Assembly (NCBI RefSeq): GCF_000878195.1
Contig: NZ_JXST01000020.1
Location: 1-64,000, forward strand
From: Mycolicibacterium llatzerense
GTDB lineage: Bacteria; Actinomycetota; Actinomycetes; Mycobacteriales; Mycobacteriaceae
DNA length: 64,000 bases
Reading direction: 5' to 3'
Under the pieces are notes generated by a model, which was not told where the DNA came from, did no database searches, and worked only from the letters and a program-made list of their open reading frames with translations. Each line of letters starts with the position of its first letter. Position 1 is the stretch's first letter. The translations under genes and the position numbers were made by a program. Below, one piece after another: positions 44,963-54,483 of the stretch.

Positions 44963-46210
44963 CTAGCCCAACGCGGTAGCCAAGACCGGACCGCAGAGCT
45001 CGCGCTGCCACGGGCGGGCGCCGGCGGCGGCCAGGAACTCGTCGACGGCCTCGGCAACAGAAGCGACAGGTTGCCAGTCCCAGCACAGCCGCCGCACGGT
45101 CTCCGGCGTCACCAAGTTCTCGGAAGGCACCGAAACCTTTTCGGACAGTTCGGAAAGCCCGCCGCGGCACGCTTCCAGCCGCTCGAACGCCTCGGGTTTG
45201 CGGCGCGACCACCTGGCTGGTGGCGGCAGCCCGTTGTTCGGCTCCGAAGCGGGGGGATCGGCTTCGCGGGCCCGGGCCAGCGCGTCGAGCCACACCTGTG
45301 CACTGCGCTTCTGTCGCGAGCCGCCGAAAATCGGTAGCGCCGTGAGCTTTTCGATGGTGTCGGGATTGGCGACGGCGGCCGAGATGATCGCCGAGTCGGG
45401 CAGGATGCGCCCTGGCGCGATGTCCCGCCGCTGCGCGATCAAATCGCGGGTCTGCCACAGCTCGCGCACCGCGGCCAGCGCCTGGCCGTTGCGAACCTTG
45501 TGGATGCCCGACGTCCGCCGCCACCGGTCGCGCCGGGTCGGGCTGGGTTCGACGGTCCGCATGTGCTCGAATTCCTGTGCGGCCCATCCGGTCTTGCCCT
45601 GCGACTCCAGCTCCGTGGCCACTGCGGCGCGCAACTCCAGCAGTACCTCGACGTCCAGCGCCGCGTAGTTCAGCCAGTCCGCGGGCAACGGGCGCTTGGA
45701 CCAGTCGGCGGCGCCGTGGCCCTTCTTCAAGCCCAGGCCAAGAAGCCGCTGCACCATGGCCGCCAGGTTCACCCGGTCATAACCGGCCAGCCGGCCGCCC
45801 AATTCGGTGTCGTACAGCGACGGCGGCGTCATGCCCAGCTCGGCCAGGCACGGCAGATCCTGGTCGGCCGCGTGCAGAATCCACTCGTCGGAATTCACGA
45901 CCTCGGCCACCGGCGCCAGCGCCTTCAGCGGGTCGATGCCGTGGCTGACGGGGTCGATCAGGACCGTGCCCGCTCCGGCGCGGCGAATCTGGATCAGGTA
46001 GGCCCGGTTGGAATACCGGAAGCCCGAAGCACGCTCGGCGTCGATGGCGAACGCGCCGTGCCCGGACGCCAGAAGCTCACCGGCGCGGGCGATGTCGCTC
46101 GCATAGATGGCAACAGCGGGCACGCCGTCGGCGGGCGCCAGCAGGGGAGTGACGTCGGGATCGTCGGCAACTTCGTCGGCGACGGTCCCGTCAGGATCAG
46201 GTTCAGTCAT
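44963..46210 (-). CDS. ribonuclease D family protein with HRDC domain
   Basis: 415 residues. The DEDD 3'-5' exonuclease domain includes FAIDAERASGFRYSNRAYLIQIRR (ExoI Asp/Glu), ILHAADQDLPCL (ExoII), and YAALDVEVLLELRAAV (ExoIII). An HRDC domain follows near residue 220-300 (VRNGQALAAVRELWQTRDLIAQRRDIAPGRILPDSAI). Processes or degrades structured RNA such as tRNA 3' ends. The C-terminal region is Arg-rich. Starts 4 bp after the DUF3000 stop, an operon. Rv2681 by position. Confidence 0.93.
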   Translation of the reverse strand: MTEPDPDGTVADEVADDPDVTPLLAPADGVPAVAIYASDIARAGELLASGHGAFAIDAERASGFRYSNRAYLIQIRRAGAGTVLIDPVSHGIDPLKALAPVAEVVNSDEWILHAADQDLPCLAELGMTPPSLYDTELGGRLAGYDRVNLAAMVQRLLGLGLKKGHGAADWSKRPLPADWLNYAALDVEVLLELRAAVATELESQGKTGWAAQEFEHMRTVEPSPTRRDRWRRTSGIHKVRNGQALAAVRELWQTRDLIAQRRDIAPGRILPDSAIISAAVANPDTIEKLTALPIFGGSRQKRSAQVWLDALARAREADPPASEPNNGLPPPARWSRRKPEAFERLEACRGGLSELSEKVSVPSENLVTPETVRRLCWDWQPVASVAEAVDEFLAAAGARPWQRELCGPVLATALG

Positions 46211-46214
46211 GCGG

Positions 46215-46796
46215 TCACGCGCGCGTGCGCGAACCCAGATCGGTCACGCCGGCAGGCGGCAAGCCGGCGGCGTGTTCGAGCACCTCGCAGAAAGCCTGCA
46301 CGTGCGGTCCCAGCTCCAGTGAGGTCGCGGTCCACGACGCGCGCAGCTCGAGCTGGTGGGCCCGCGGCGGGCCGGAGATGTCGCCGTAGCGCACCGACGT
46401 CGTCGCGGTGACGGTGCCGCCCAATGCGGTGACGCCGTCGGCGTGCGACTCGAGCGCATCGACCAGCCAGCTCCACGCCACCTCGGGCAGCAGCGGGTCG
46501 ACGGCTTCGGTGGAATCCAGGTCGGCCTGGATGTAGGCAACGAGACGCATGGTGCCGTCCCATGCTTCAGCGCCTTCGGGATCGTGCAGCAGGATCAGAC
46601 GTCCGAAGGCATCGCCCTCCGAGCTCTCCGGGACGACGGAGGCGTCAGGATGACGTACCTCTGCGCCCAGCGCGTAGCTGAAGGGAGCCAGCCGCTGCGG
46701 CGGACGGATCGGGCCGAGTTCGATCTCCTGGCGCACGGTGGCGGCGTTCATTGCCGCAACAGCAGTGCGGAACTGGGCCGGCTCGGCGGAGGTCAC
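46215..46796 (-). CDS. DUF3000 family protein
   Basis: 193 residues from GTG 46796 (VTSAEPAQFRTAVAAMNAATVRQEIELGPIRPPQ); the frame runs on to 46904 but that part overlaps the hemE promoter. Family markers: RPPQRLAPFSYALGAEV, GRLILLHDPEGAEAWDGTMRLVAYIQADL and RASWTATSLELGPHVQAFCEVLEHAAGLPP. Actinobacterial, no known function. TAGCGT lies 8 nt before the GTG, a leaderless arrangement. Divergent from hemE, upstream of RNase D. Confidence 0.85.
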   Translation of the reverse strand: MTSAEPAQFRTAVAAMNAATVRQEIELGPIRPPQRLAPFSYALGAEVRHPDASVVPESSEGDAFGRLILLHDPEGAEAWDGTMRLVAYIQADLDSTEAVDPLLPEVAWSWLVDALESHADGVTALGGTVTATTSVRYGDISGPPRAHQLELRASWTATSLELGPHVQAFCEVLEHAAGLPPAGVTDLGSRTRA

Positions 46797-46874
46797 ATTC
46801 TGGGACGCTAGCCCGATCCGGCCGGTCGCGTAAGCAGGCGCGCCGATAGCCCAACATTTGGCTGCACGACAGGG

Positions 46875-46880
46875 TATAAG
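46875..46880 (+). promoter_or_regulatory. candidate -10 (TATAAG) of hemE
   Basis: TATAAG lies 14 nt before ATG 46895 and 32 nt before ATG 46913, giving a short leader. Confidence 0.45.
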
Positions 46881-46912
46881 CGATCGATCCGGGCATGGCA
46901 GCATTAGCAGTG

Positions 46913-47962
46913 ATGAGCACCCGTCGTGAACTGCCGCAATCGCCCTATCTGGCTGCCGCCAACGGCCGCACCCCGGACCGGACCCCGGTGTGGATGATGC
47001 GGCAGGCCGGCCGGTCCCTACCCGAGTACCGCGCCCTGCGCGCCACCCACACCATGCTCTCGGCGTGTTTCAACCCCGAGCTGGTCTGCGAGATCACCAT
47101 GCAGCCGGTGCGCCGTCACGGCGTCGACGCCGCCATCTTGTTCTCGGACATCGTGGTGCCGCTCAAGGCCGCCGGGATCGATCTGGACATCGTGCCGGAC
47201 GTCGGCCCGGTGATCGCCAACCCGATCCGCACCCCGGACGACGTCGAGGGCATCAAGCCGCTCGAACCCCATCAGGTGGCGCCGGTCGCGGAGGCGATTG
47301 GCCTGCTGACCAAGGAACTGGGCGATGTGCCGCTGATCGGTTTCGCCGGCGCACCGTTCACGCTGGCCTCGTACCTCGTGGAGGGCGGCCCGAGCCGCAA
47401 CCACGAGAAGACCAAGGCCATGATGCTCGGCGAATCCGCGACCTGGCACGACCTGATGGAAAAGCTGACCGACCTCACCATCGAGTTCCTGCGCGCCCAG
47501 CTGACCGCCGGCGTCGACGCGATCCAGCTGTTCGACTCCTGGGCCGGCACCCTGTCGCTCGCCGACTACCGGGACTACGTGTTCCCGCACAGCTCCCGCA
47601 TCTTCGCCTCGCTGAAAGACGAAGGCGTCCCGATGACGCACTTCGGAGTCGGCACCGCCGAGCTGCTGGGTGCCATGGGAGAGGCCGGTGCGACGGTCGT
47701 CGGCGTCGACTGGCGCACCAACCTCGTCGACGCCGCGGGCCGGGTCGGCCCGGGCAAGGCGCTGCAGGGCAATCTCGATCCGGTCGTGCTGCTGGCCGGC
47801 TGGCGCGTGGTCGACGACGCCGTCCGCCAGGTCGTCGCGGACGGGCGCCGGGCCGTCGCAGCTGGTGCCGCCGGGCACATCTTCAACCTGGGTCACGGCG
47901 TGCTGCCGTCGACCGATCCCGGTGTGGTCACCGAAGCGGTGGCGCTGGCCCACTCGCTGTGA
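46913..47962 (+). CDS. hemE: uroporphyrinogen III decarboxylase HemE
   Basis: 349 residues from ATG 46913 ([19 protein letters not shown]), the family start; an in-frame ATG at 46895 adds six residues. Decarboxylates uroporphyrinogen III to coproporphyrinogen III. Markers: [16 protein letters not shown], the catalytic Asp in [20 protein letters not shown], and [10 protein letters not shown] near the C-terminus. First gene of hemE-hemY-hemQ, with 8 and 14 bp gaps. This is the coproporphyrin-dependent route typical of actinobacteria. Confidence 0.97.
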   Translation: MSTRRELPQSPYLAAANGRTPDRTPVWMMRQAGRSLPEYRALRATHTMLSACFNPELVCEITMQPVRRHGVDAAILFSDIVVPLKAAGIDLDIVPDVGPVIANPIRTPDDVEGIKPLEPHQVAPVAEAIGLLTKELGDVPLIGFAGAPFTLASYLVEGGPSRNHEKTKAMMLGESATWHDLMEKLTDLTIEFLRAQLTAGVDAIQLFDSWAGTLSLADYRDYVFPHSSRIFASLKDEGVPMTHFGVGTAELLGAMGEAGATVVGVDWRTNLVDAAGRVGPGKALQGNLDPVVLLAGWRVVDDAVRQVVADGRRAVAAGAAGHIFNLGHGVLPSTDPGVVTEAVALAHSL

Positions 47963-47970
47963 GTCTGTAG

Positions 47971-49332
47971 ATGAGCAAGACGTATTACGTTGTCGGCGGC
48001 GGCATTTCGGGTCTCGTCGCGGCATACCGGCTGCGCCAGGCTAACCCGGCGGCACACATCACCGTCTTCGACCCGGCGGACCGGCTGGGTGGTGTGCTCC
48101 GCACCGAACGGCTCGCCGGCCAGTCCATGGACGTCGGCGCCGAGGCCTTCGTGGCCCGTCGGCCCGAGGTCACGTCACTGCTGCAAGAACTCGGCCTGCG
48201 GCAGATCGGCACCACGGGTGTCCGTCCGCTGATCTGCAGTGGCGGCCGCCTGCACCCGATGCCCGACGGCACCATGCAGGGCATCCCCGGACCGGGCGCC
48301 AACCTGCGCGGGCTGGTCGACGACGCGACGCTGGCCCAGATCGCGAGCGAGCCGACCCGGCCGCTGCACTGGCAGCTCGACGCCGACCCGAACGTCGCGC
48401 AACTGGTCGGCGATCGGTTCGGCACTCAGGTGGTGACCCGGTCCGTCGACCCGTTGTTGGCCGGCGTCTACGCCGGTTCGGCCAAGACCATCGGCATTCG
48501 CTCAGCCATCCCGGCACTGGCCGCCGCGCTGGATCGCGGTGCCCCGAGCCTGACCGCCGCCGTCGCTTCGGTGCTGTCGGCGGCCCCACAGACAAGCACG
48601 CCGAGCCCTTCGGTCTTCGGTGCCGTCGACGGCGGCTACACCGTCCTGGTCGACGAACTGGTGCGGCGCACCGGCGCCCAGTGGGCGCAGGTTGGCATCG
48701 AAGGGCTGACCCCGGTCGGCCGCGCCTGGCAACTGCGCGACGACGAAGGCAAGTACTGGTCGGCCGACGCGGTGGTGCTGGCGCTGCCGGCACCACGAGT
48801 GGCCAAGCTGCTCGCCGACATCGCGCCGAGCAGCGCTGCGATGGCCCGGCTGATCCCGGTCGCTTCGGCAGCGGTCGTCGCCCTGGCGCTGCCGGGTGGC
48901 ACCCCGCTGCCGCAGCAGTCGGGGGTCCTGATGGCCGCGGGAGAAGCGTTGCACGCCAAGGCGATCACCCTCACGTCGCGCAAGTGGGGCCGCGGCGGCA
49001 ACGTCGAGTTGCTGCGGCTGTCGTTCGGCCGGTTCGGTGACGACCTCGCGCGCAACGTCGGCGACGACCGGCTGCTGGCGTGGTCGCTCGAGGACCTGCG
49101 GACGCTGTTCGGCATCACCGCCGAGCCGGTGGATTACCTGGTGCAGCGCTGGATCGACGCCATGCCGCAGTACGGTCCGGGCCACCTCGAGCTGGTCGAT
49201 GAGTTGCGGGCCGGCCTGCCAGCGGGGCTGGCCGTCGCGGGTGGATACCTGGACGGTATCGGGGTCCCGGCGTGCGTCGCGTCGGGAACCCGGGCGGCCC
49301 ATGAGGTGGTCGGCGGCAGCCTTCCGCGATAA
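47971..49332 (+). CDS. hemY: coproporphyrinogen III oxidase (CgoX/HemY type)
   Basis: 453 residues. FAD-dependent oxidase; dinucleotide-binding [19 protein letters not shown] at the N-terminus, [23 protein letters not shown], and the C-terminal [21 protein letters not shown] segment. In Gram-positive bacteria this enzyme oxidises coproporphyrinogen III to coproporphyrin III; annotated protoporphyrinogen oxidase (HemY) in older work. The next gene is hemQ/chdC, which supports the coproporphyrin pathway. Confidence 0.95.
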   Translation: MSKTYYVVGGGISGLVAAYRLRQANPAAHITVFDPADRLGGVLRTERLAGQSMDVGAEAFVARRPEVTSLLQELGLRQIGTTGVRPLICSGGRLHPMPDGTMQGIPGPGANLRGLVDDATLAQIASEPTRPLHWQLDADPNVAQLVGDRFGTQVVTRSVDPLLAGVYAGSAKTIGIRSAIPALAAALDRGAPSLTAAVASVLSAAPQTSTPSPSVFGAVDGGYTVLVDELVRRTGAQWAQVGIEGLTPVGRAWQLRDDEGKYWSADAVVLALPAPRVAKLLADIAPSSAAMARLIPVASAAVVALALPGGTPLPQQSGVLMAAGEALHAKAITLTSRKWGRGGNVELLRLSFGRFGDDLARNVGDDRLLAWSLEDLRTLFGITAEPVDYLVQRWIDAMPQYGPGHLELVDELRAGLPAGLAVAGGYLDGIGVPACVASGTRAAHEVVGGSLPR

Positions 49333-49346
49333 GGCACGATAGAGCC

Positions 49347-50048
49347 ATGGCCAAGCTCGATTACGACGCCCTCAACGCGGTGACCAGGTACATGATGATC
49401 TCGGTCTTCGCCGTGCAGCCGGATGAGCTGCCTGCGGACGAGAAGTCGCGGGCCGCCATCGCCGCGGACGCCGCCGCCTACCTCAAGAAGCGCGAGGACG
49501 CGGGCGTCGTGGTCCGCGGGCTGTACGACGTTGCCGGCTTCCGGGCCGACGCCGACTTCATGATGTGGACCCACGCCGAGCGTGTCGAGGATCTGCAGGC
49601 CACCTACACCGGCTTCCGTCGTACCGCCCTCGGCGCCGCCACCGAACCGGTGTGGAGCGTCGTCGCGCTGCACCGTCCGGCCGAGTTCAACAAGAGCCAC
49701 CTGCCGGCGTTCATCGCGGGCGAAGACCCGGGCGACTACGTCTGCGTCTACCCGTTCGTGCGGTCGCTGGATTGGTACCTGCTGGCCGACGAGGACCGCC
49801 GCCGGATGCTCGTCGAGCACGGCATGGCCGGCCGCGAATACCCCGACGTGCGCGCCAACACCGTGCCGGCGTTCGCGCTCGGTGACTATGAGTGGATCCT
49901 CGCTTTTGAAGGGCCGGACCTGGCCCGCATCGTCGAGCTGATGTGGAAGCTGCGCTACACCGACGCGCGCCGCCACGTCCGCGAGGAGACTCCGTTCTTC
50001 ACCGGCCCGCGGGTCGGTATCGAGCAGTTGGTCGCCAACCTGCCGTAG
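49347..50048 (+). CDS. hemQ: coproheme decarboxylase HemQ/ChdC
   Basis: 233 residues, chlorite-dismutase fold. Decarboxylates coproheme to haem b with H2O2. [13 protein letters not shown] carries the conserved catalytic Tyr region and [15 protein letters not shown] the haem-ligand His. The dimer segment [24 protein letters not shown] is family-typical. Last gene of the haem operon. Its stop is 3 bp from the stop of the ferritin-like/VIT1 gene. Confidence 0.95.
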   Translation: MAKLDYDALNAVTRYMMISVFAVQPDELPADEKSRAAIAADAAAYLKKREDAGVVVRGLYDVAGFRADADFMMWTHAERVEDLQATYTGFRRTALGAATEPVWSVVALHRPAEFNKSHLPAFIAGEDPGDYVCVYPFVRSLDWYLLADEDRRRMLVEHGMAGREYPDVRANTVPAFALGDYEWILAFEGPDLARIVELMWKLRYTDARRHVREETPFFTGPRVGIEQLVANLP

Positions 50049-50051
50049 GGC

Positions 50052-51131
50052 TCAGCCGACTGTGGTGCCGAACAACAGCCCCAGCAGATACGTCACCGCG
50101 GCGGCGCCGTAGCCGATCATCAACTGGCGCAACGCCCGTCGTAGCGGCGGTCCGCCGGAGAGCAGGCCGACGACCATTCCCGTCGAGAGCAACGCGAGCC
50201 CGACCAGGACCGCCGATACGACGATCGCGGTGATGCCGGTGAGCCCGAACAGATAGGGCAGCACGGGGATCAGCGCCCCGGACGCGAAGAACATGAAGCT
50301 GGACGCGGCCGCCTGCAGCCCGGTGCCGACGGCTTCGTGCTTCTCGGTCGACACCTCGCCCAGTGGCGAGTCGGCCAGTGCGCCCGCACGCAGGCTCGCG
50401 AATACGTCGGAGGCGCGGTCTGCGGCCGCTTCCGGGCTCATCCCGCGGGCGCGGTACACCAGCTCCAGTTCGTTGGCGTCGACGTCGAGTGCCCGCACGG
50501 CGGTGCCGGCCGTCGCGCTGGGTGTTGAGGCCTCCAGCAGTTCGAGCTGGGAATTGACGGAGACATACTCGCCGGCGCCCATCGACAGCGCACCCGCGAT
50601 CAATCCGGCCAGCCCGGTGGCCAGGATCGTGGCGCTCGACACCCCGGTGGCCCCGACACCCAGGACCAGTGCCAGATTGCTGACCAGACCGTCGTTGGCG
50701 CCGAACACGGCGGCGCGGAAGCTGCCGGACAACTGGTCGCGGCCGCGGCTGGCAAGGGCGCGGACGACCTCCATGTGGATGCGCTCGTCGGCGGCCATGG
50801 TGGCGGTGGCGTCGACGTCGGTGTCGTACTCCGAGCGCGCTTCGGCCCGTTGCGCCAGGGCCAGTGTGAACACCGATCCGAGATGACGGGCCAGGAATCC
50901 GAGGCCTCGGGTGCGCAGGTCCGCGCGGCGGGGTTTACCGACTTGATCGCCGAGCAGTGTCAGCCAGTGGTTCTCGTGCCGGCCTTCCGCGGTGGCCAGT
51001 TCCAGCAGGATGTCGCGTTCGGCGCCCTGACGGCGCTGCGCCAGATCCCGGTAGACGGCGGCCTCGGCACGCTCATTGGCCAGATGCTGTCGCCACCGAC
51101 GCAGCTGCGCGTCGGTGGGCTGCGGGACCAC
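50052..51131 (-). CDS. ferritin-like/VIT1 fusion (MbfA-type iron exporter)
   Basis: 359 residues from GTG 51131, 3 bp after the msrB stop. N-terminal rubrerythrin-like four-helix domain (about 1-135): NERAEAAVYRDLAQ, ATAEGRHENHWL and MAADERIHMEVVRAL supply the Glu/His iron ligands. C-terminal VIT1/CCC1-family membrane domain (about 140-359): RAAVFGANDGLVSNLALVLGV, MGAGEYVSVNSQLELLEA, and paired C-terminal helices. This architecture is the MbfA type, which exports Fe2+ (or Mn2+). Facing the haem operon and near msrB, it points to iron and peroxide stress. Confidence 0.9.
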   Translation of the reverse strand: MVPQPTDAQLRRWRQHLANERAEAAVYRDLAQRRQGAERDILLELATAEGRHENHWLTLLGDQVGKPRRADLRTRGLGFLARHLGSVFTLALAQRAEARSEYDTDVDATATMAADERIHMEVVRALASRGRDQLSGSFRAAVFGANDGLVSNLALVLGVGATGVSSATILATGLAGLIAGALSMGAGEYVSVNSQLELLEASTPSATAGTAVRALDVDANELELVYRARGMSPEAAADRASDVFASLRAGALADSPLGEVSTEKHEAVGTGLQAAASSFMFFASGALIPVLPYLFGLTGITAIVVSAVLVGLALLSTGMVVGLLSGGPPLRRALRQLMIGYGAAAVTYLLGLLFGTTVG

Positions 51132-51134
51132 GTG

Positions 51135-51551
51135 TCAGCTCTCGGCCGGGACCAGGCGAAGCGAGATCGAGTTGATGCAGTAGCGCTGGTCGGTCGGCGT
51201 GGGGTAGCCCTCGCCCTCGAAGACGTGCCCGAGGTGGCTGTGGCAGTTGGCGCACAGCACCTCGACGCGCCGCATGCCGAGGGTGTTGTCGGCCCGCAGG
51301 ATCACCGCGTCCGAGTCGGCCGGGTCGAAGAACGACGGCCAGCCGCAATGGGATTCGAACTTCTCGGTGCTGCGGAACAGCTCGGCACCGCAGGCCCGGC
51401 ATTGGTAGATGCCCTCGGTCTTGGTGTCGGTGTATTCGCCGACGAACGGGCGTTCCGTCCCGGCTTCACGCAGGACGTGGAACTCTTCCGCCGAGAGTTT
51501 CTGGCGCCACTGGGAGTCGGAGAGTTCAACCTTCGGCGGCGGGATGCTCAT
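51135..51551 (-). CDS. msrB: peptide methionine-(R)-sulfoxide reductase MsrB
   Basis: 138 residues. Reduces Met-R-sulfoxide in proteins. Zinc-binding CRACGAEL and CANCHSHLGHVF pairs, ESHCGWPSFFDP, and catalytic Cys in QRYCINSISL. ATG overlaps the stop of aftC by 4 bp, and the iron exporter follows 3 bp after, so the three are one operon (aftC-msrB-iron exporter). Confidence 0.96.
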   Translation of the reverse strand: MSIPPPKVELSDSQWRQKLSAEEFHVLREAGTERPFVGEYTDTKTEGIYQCRACGAELFRSTEKFESHCGWPSFFDPADSDAVILRADNTLGMRRVEVLCANCHSHLGHVFEGEGYPTPTDQRYCINSISLRLVPAES

Positions 51552-52846
51552 GCGCTCACGCTACCTGTGGCCGGCGCTGCGGGCTCGGACTTGCGCTCGG
51601 ATTCCGTCAACCACAACGGGTCGATGCCCTGGTCCAGCCGGCCATCTTTCTTGGCGTCGAGGTAGCGGAAGTACAGCACGCAGAACACCACGACCAGCAT
51701 CAGCGACCAGCCGTAGGTGATCTTGATGTATTCGAGGAACCGGCCGGTGGTCGGCCAGCGCCACATGAGCCAGCGGTCCATGGTGAGGAAGCCGTACACC
51801 GCGAGCCAAGCCGGCCAGCTGCGGATCGTCGAGCGTGGCAGCACGACGGTCATCAGGAACGGGAACAGCATCATCGAGTAGTAGCCCTGCGCCAGCGACA
51901 GCACCAGCCACGAGGCGATCAGCAGGACGCCCGACGACGTCAGCATCCAGAACAGCTGGTCGCGCTCGCGGTAGTAGCGGTACAGCAGCCACAGGCTGGC
52001 CGCGGCCAGCAGCACGAAGGCGACGCGCAGCGCCATGATCAGCCACATGGGCAGCCCGTAGTAGATGCCGTTGCCCAGCAGCGAACTGTTGAAGTAGTCG
52101 CGGGTCTGGAAGATGTACGGCACGGTGTTACGCACGAAGCCCATGGGGTCCGCCGACAGCGGCCACGCCACCGCGTTGAAGACGACGGGCACCGCGAACG
52201 CGGCGACCAGCGCCCGCCACTGCCGGTTGAGCAGCGGCAGCAGTAGCAGGACGCCCAGCAGTGGCTTGAGCACCAGCGTTAGGCCGATCGCGGCTCCGGC
52301 CAGCCACTCGTGGTTCTTCTTGCCGTCCAGCAGCCAGGTGAAGAACAACACCTCGGCCAGCAGGATGCAGCCGTTCACGTTGGTGAAAACCAAAGTGTTG
52401 GTGACCGATTCGGTGCAGTACATGGCCAGCAGCAGGGCGGGCAACGCCACCGATGTCAGCGAGAACTTGAACAGCCGTACCAGAAGGCAGGCGGCGATGA
52501 TGATCGCCACGGAGTTGATCGCGACGAACCAGAACCGCGACGCGAACTCCGGCAGGAAGCCGAACGGCGACAGCAGCAGCGTGCCGCCGGGCGGGTACAG
52601 GTAGTGCGGGTCGACGTAGTTGAAGTGCTCGTTGTAGATGGCCCAGTGCCGCCGGAAGTTCGACACCGCGCGGTACACCGGACCGAAGTCGTCGGTGATG
52701 TAGCCGTTGGTCGTCAGCACGTAGCTGCGGTGGATGATCGACACGATCGCGATGGGCCACAGTGCATTGCGAACGATATTCGCGGTGCTCTGCGGGCCGG
52801 TGCGGGGACCGAAGACGCTCAGGAGCGAGAGAGGGCGCGTCACCAC
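51548..52846 (-). CDS. aftC: alpha-(1->3)-arabinofuranosyltransferase AftC
   Basis: 432 residues, about ten transmembrane helices. DUF2029/GT87-type polyprenyl-phosphate-dependent arabinosyltransferase; adds alpha-1,3 branches in arabinogalactan and lipoarabinomannan. The N-terminal periplasmic DDFGPVYRAVSNF motif carries the conserved Asp pair for GT-C enzymes, followed by HYLYPPGGTLLLSPFGFLP and GLTLVLKPLLGVLLLLP. Proximal to msrB by 4-bp overlap. Rv2673 by position. Confidence 0.94.
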   Translation of the reverse strand: MVTRPLSLLSVFGPRTGPQSTANIVRNALWPIAIVSIIHRSYVLTTNGYITDDFGPVYRAVSNFRRHWAIYNEHFNYVDPHYLYPPGGTLLLSPFGFLPEFASRFWFVAINSVAIIIAACLLVRLFKFSLTSVALPALLLAMYCTESVTNTLVFTNVNGCILLAEVLFFTWLLDGKKNHEWLAGAAIGLTLVLKPLLGVLLLLPLLNRQWRALVAAFAVPVVFNAVAWPLSADPMGFVRNTVPYIFQTRDYFNSSLLGNGIYYGLPMWLIMALRVAFVLLAAASLWLLYRYYRERDQLFWMLTSSGVLLIASWLVLSLAQGYYSMMLFPFLMTVVLPRSTIRSWPAWLAVYGFLTMDRWLMWRWPTTGRFLEYIKITYGWSLMLVVVFCVLYFRYLDAKKDGRLDQGIDPLWLTESERKSEPAAPATGSVSA

Positions 52847-52878
52847 TGAACCCTATAACGGGGCGTCGGACCGCCTGG

Positions 52879-54447
52879 TTAGGCCGGGCAGAACGTGTCG
52901 GTCTCCGGCAGCTTGCCGGTGTTCAGGTACGCCTGCACCGGCGGCAGGGCGCATCCCGTGTAGACGATGGTGCCGTGGCCGGTGCCCTGCCACATCACGC
53001 GACGGCTGTTGTTGCCCGCGTTGATCGCCATGGCCGCGACAGCCGCGACGCCGTCGCCACCGACGATCGCGTCGTTATGGGTGCCCAGCAACAGGATCGG
53101 CACCTTCAGGTCCTTGGGGGGCGCGGGCGCGGGGCTGCTGGGCCAGCTCAGGCACGGTGCCAGGCTGAGCGCTCCGACAGCGCCGAACTGCGGGTATTTC
53201 TTGGGCCAGGCCACCAGCAGCTCGCGGACACGGTCCGGCGTGGGCCGGTTGATGGAGTCGTCGCACCGGTTGACGAACTGACCGTCGGACTGGCGCGTCG
53301 CCTCGGCCGTCGTGCTGAGTGCGTTGAGTGCGGTTGCGTCGCCGCTGCGGGCCGCGGCCAGTGCACCGGCGAGGGACAGCGTATTGGCCAGTCCGTCGCC
53401 GCGCGGGTAGCCCAGCGCGGTGGTGATGGACTCGACCAGCCCGGCCGTCGAGGCGCCGCCGGCACCGCGTCCGGCGCGTGCGTCGGCCAGCATGCCGTCG
53501 ATGGCGCCCTTGGGATCCGGGCCCAGCGGGCAGTTGTTGGCCACGCACTGTGCGGCGAACGCGTCGAGCGCCGCTTGCTGGCCCTTGATCCGCTGTTCGG
53601 CGGTGGCTTCCGCCGAGATGCCCAGCGGCAGGGGGGAGTCCAGCACGAGCCGGGCGACCTTGGTGGGGTGCGACGCCGCATAGGCGAGGGCGACCTGGGC
53701 ACCGTTGCCGATACCGAGGACGGCCAGCGCGGGCACGTCCCAGGTGCTGCGCAGCCGCTCCAGGTCCTCGGCCGAGTGCGCGTTGTCGTAGGCCGACTCG
53801 CCCGGCGCGATGCTGTCGGTGCAGTCGGTGGTGGCCGAGGTGGCGACCTTCGCCAGGTTGGCGACCTGGTCGTCACCCGACAGGAACTGGGCCTGGTCCA
53901 GCAGGTCCTGGCGATCATTGGAGGACACACAGCTCAGCGGTCCGGACATGCCCATGCCGCGGCGGTCGACGGCCACGACCGGACGCGTCTTGAGCACGTC
54001 GACGCCGCCGCGCTGCAGCCACACCGGCAGCTGATGCGAGGTCGGGATGTCCGAGCCGGTGGTCATGACGATCGGTCCGGCGTCGGCCGGTGTACTGGCC
54101 AGGCGGGCGCGCACCACACCGATGCTGACGGTCCCGGAGGAGCCGCCCAGGGAGTCGAGGTCGGCGTCGTAATCGGAGCAGTCCAGGACGACGCCGGGCA
54201 CGGCGGGCACGGTCGCATCACCGAACACCCGTGATGTGCACTCGTGCCACGTCAGGTCCTTCTTCGGCACCAAGATCGCGGGTGGACCGTCAGGTGCCTT
54301 GGACGTGGTGGCGGCGCCCTGCGGGCGGGCACCGGAGTCGGTGACGTACCGGGGGTTGGCGGCCAGCAGCGGAGCGCATCCCGCCACGACCGTCGACAGC
54401 ACCACGGTCGACAGGCTCAGGGCCGGGAGCAGGTGGGGGCGACGCAT
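52879..54447 (-). CDS. secreted alpha/beta hydrolase-fold lipoprotein with Gly at the nucleophile position
   Basis: 522 residues from ATG 54447 (MRRPHLLPALSLSTVVLSTVVAGCAP). Signal peptide with lipobox VVAGC. TACTGT lies 7 nt before the ATG (leaderless). The fold resembles secreted tripeptidyl peptidases: DRRGMGMSGPLSC, LLGTHNDAIVGG holding a likely Asp, and QGTGHGTIVY with a likely His. The elbow reads LGIGNGAQVALAYA, so Ser in GxSxG is Gly. Cys residues could form disulfides. Rv2672 by position. Called a protease in databases, but this residue argues against a normal serine mechanism. Confidence 0.83.
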   Translation of the reverse strand: MRRPHLLPALSLSTVVLSTVVAGCAPLLAANPRYVTDSGARPQGAATTSKAPDGPPAILVPKKDLTWHECTSRVFGDATVPAVPGVVLDCSDYDADLDSLGGSSGTVSIGVVRARLASTPADAGPIVMTTGSDIPTSHQLPVWLQRGGVDVLKTRPVVAVDRRGMGMSGPLSCVSSNDRQDLLDQAQFLSGDDQVANLAKVATSATTDCTDSIAPGESAYDNAHSAEDLERLRSTWDVPALAVLGIGNGAQVALAYAASHPTKVARLVLDSPLPLGISAEATAEQRIKGQQAALDAFAAQCVANNCPLGPDPKGAIDGMLADARAGRGAGGASTAGLVESITTALGYPRGDGLANTLSLAGALAAARSGDATALNALSTTAEATRQSDGQFVNRCDDSINRPTPDRVRELLVAWPKKYPQFGAVGALSLAPCLSWPSSPAPAPPKDLKVPILLLGTHNDAIVGGDGVAAVAAMAINAGNNSRRVMWQGTGHGTIVYTGCALPPVQAYLNTGKLPETDTFCPA

Positions 54448-54483
54448 GGCCACCACAGTAGCGATGCCCGCAGGCCGAACCCG

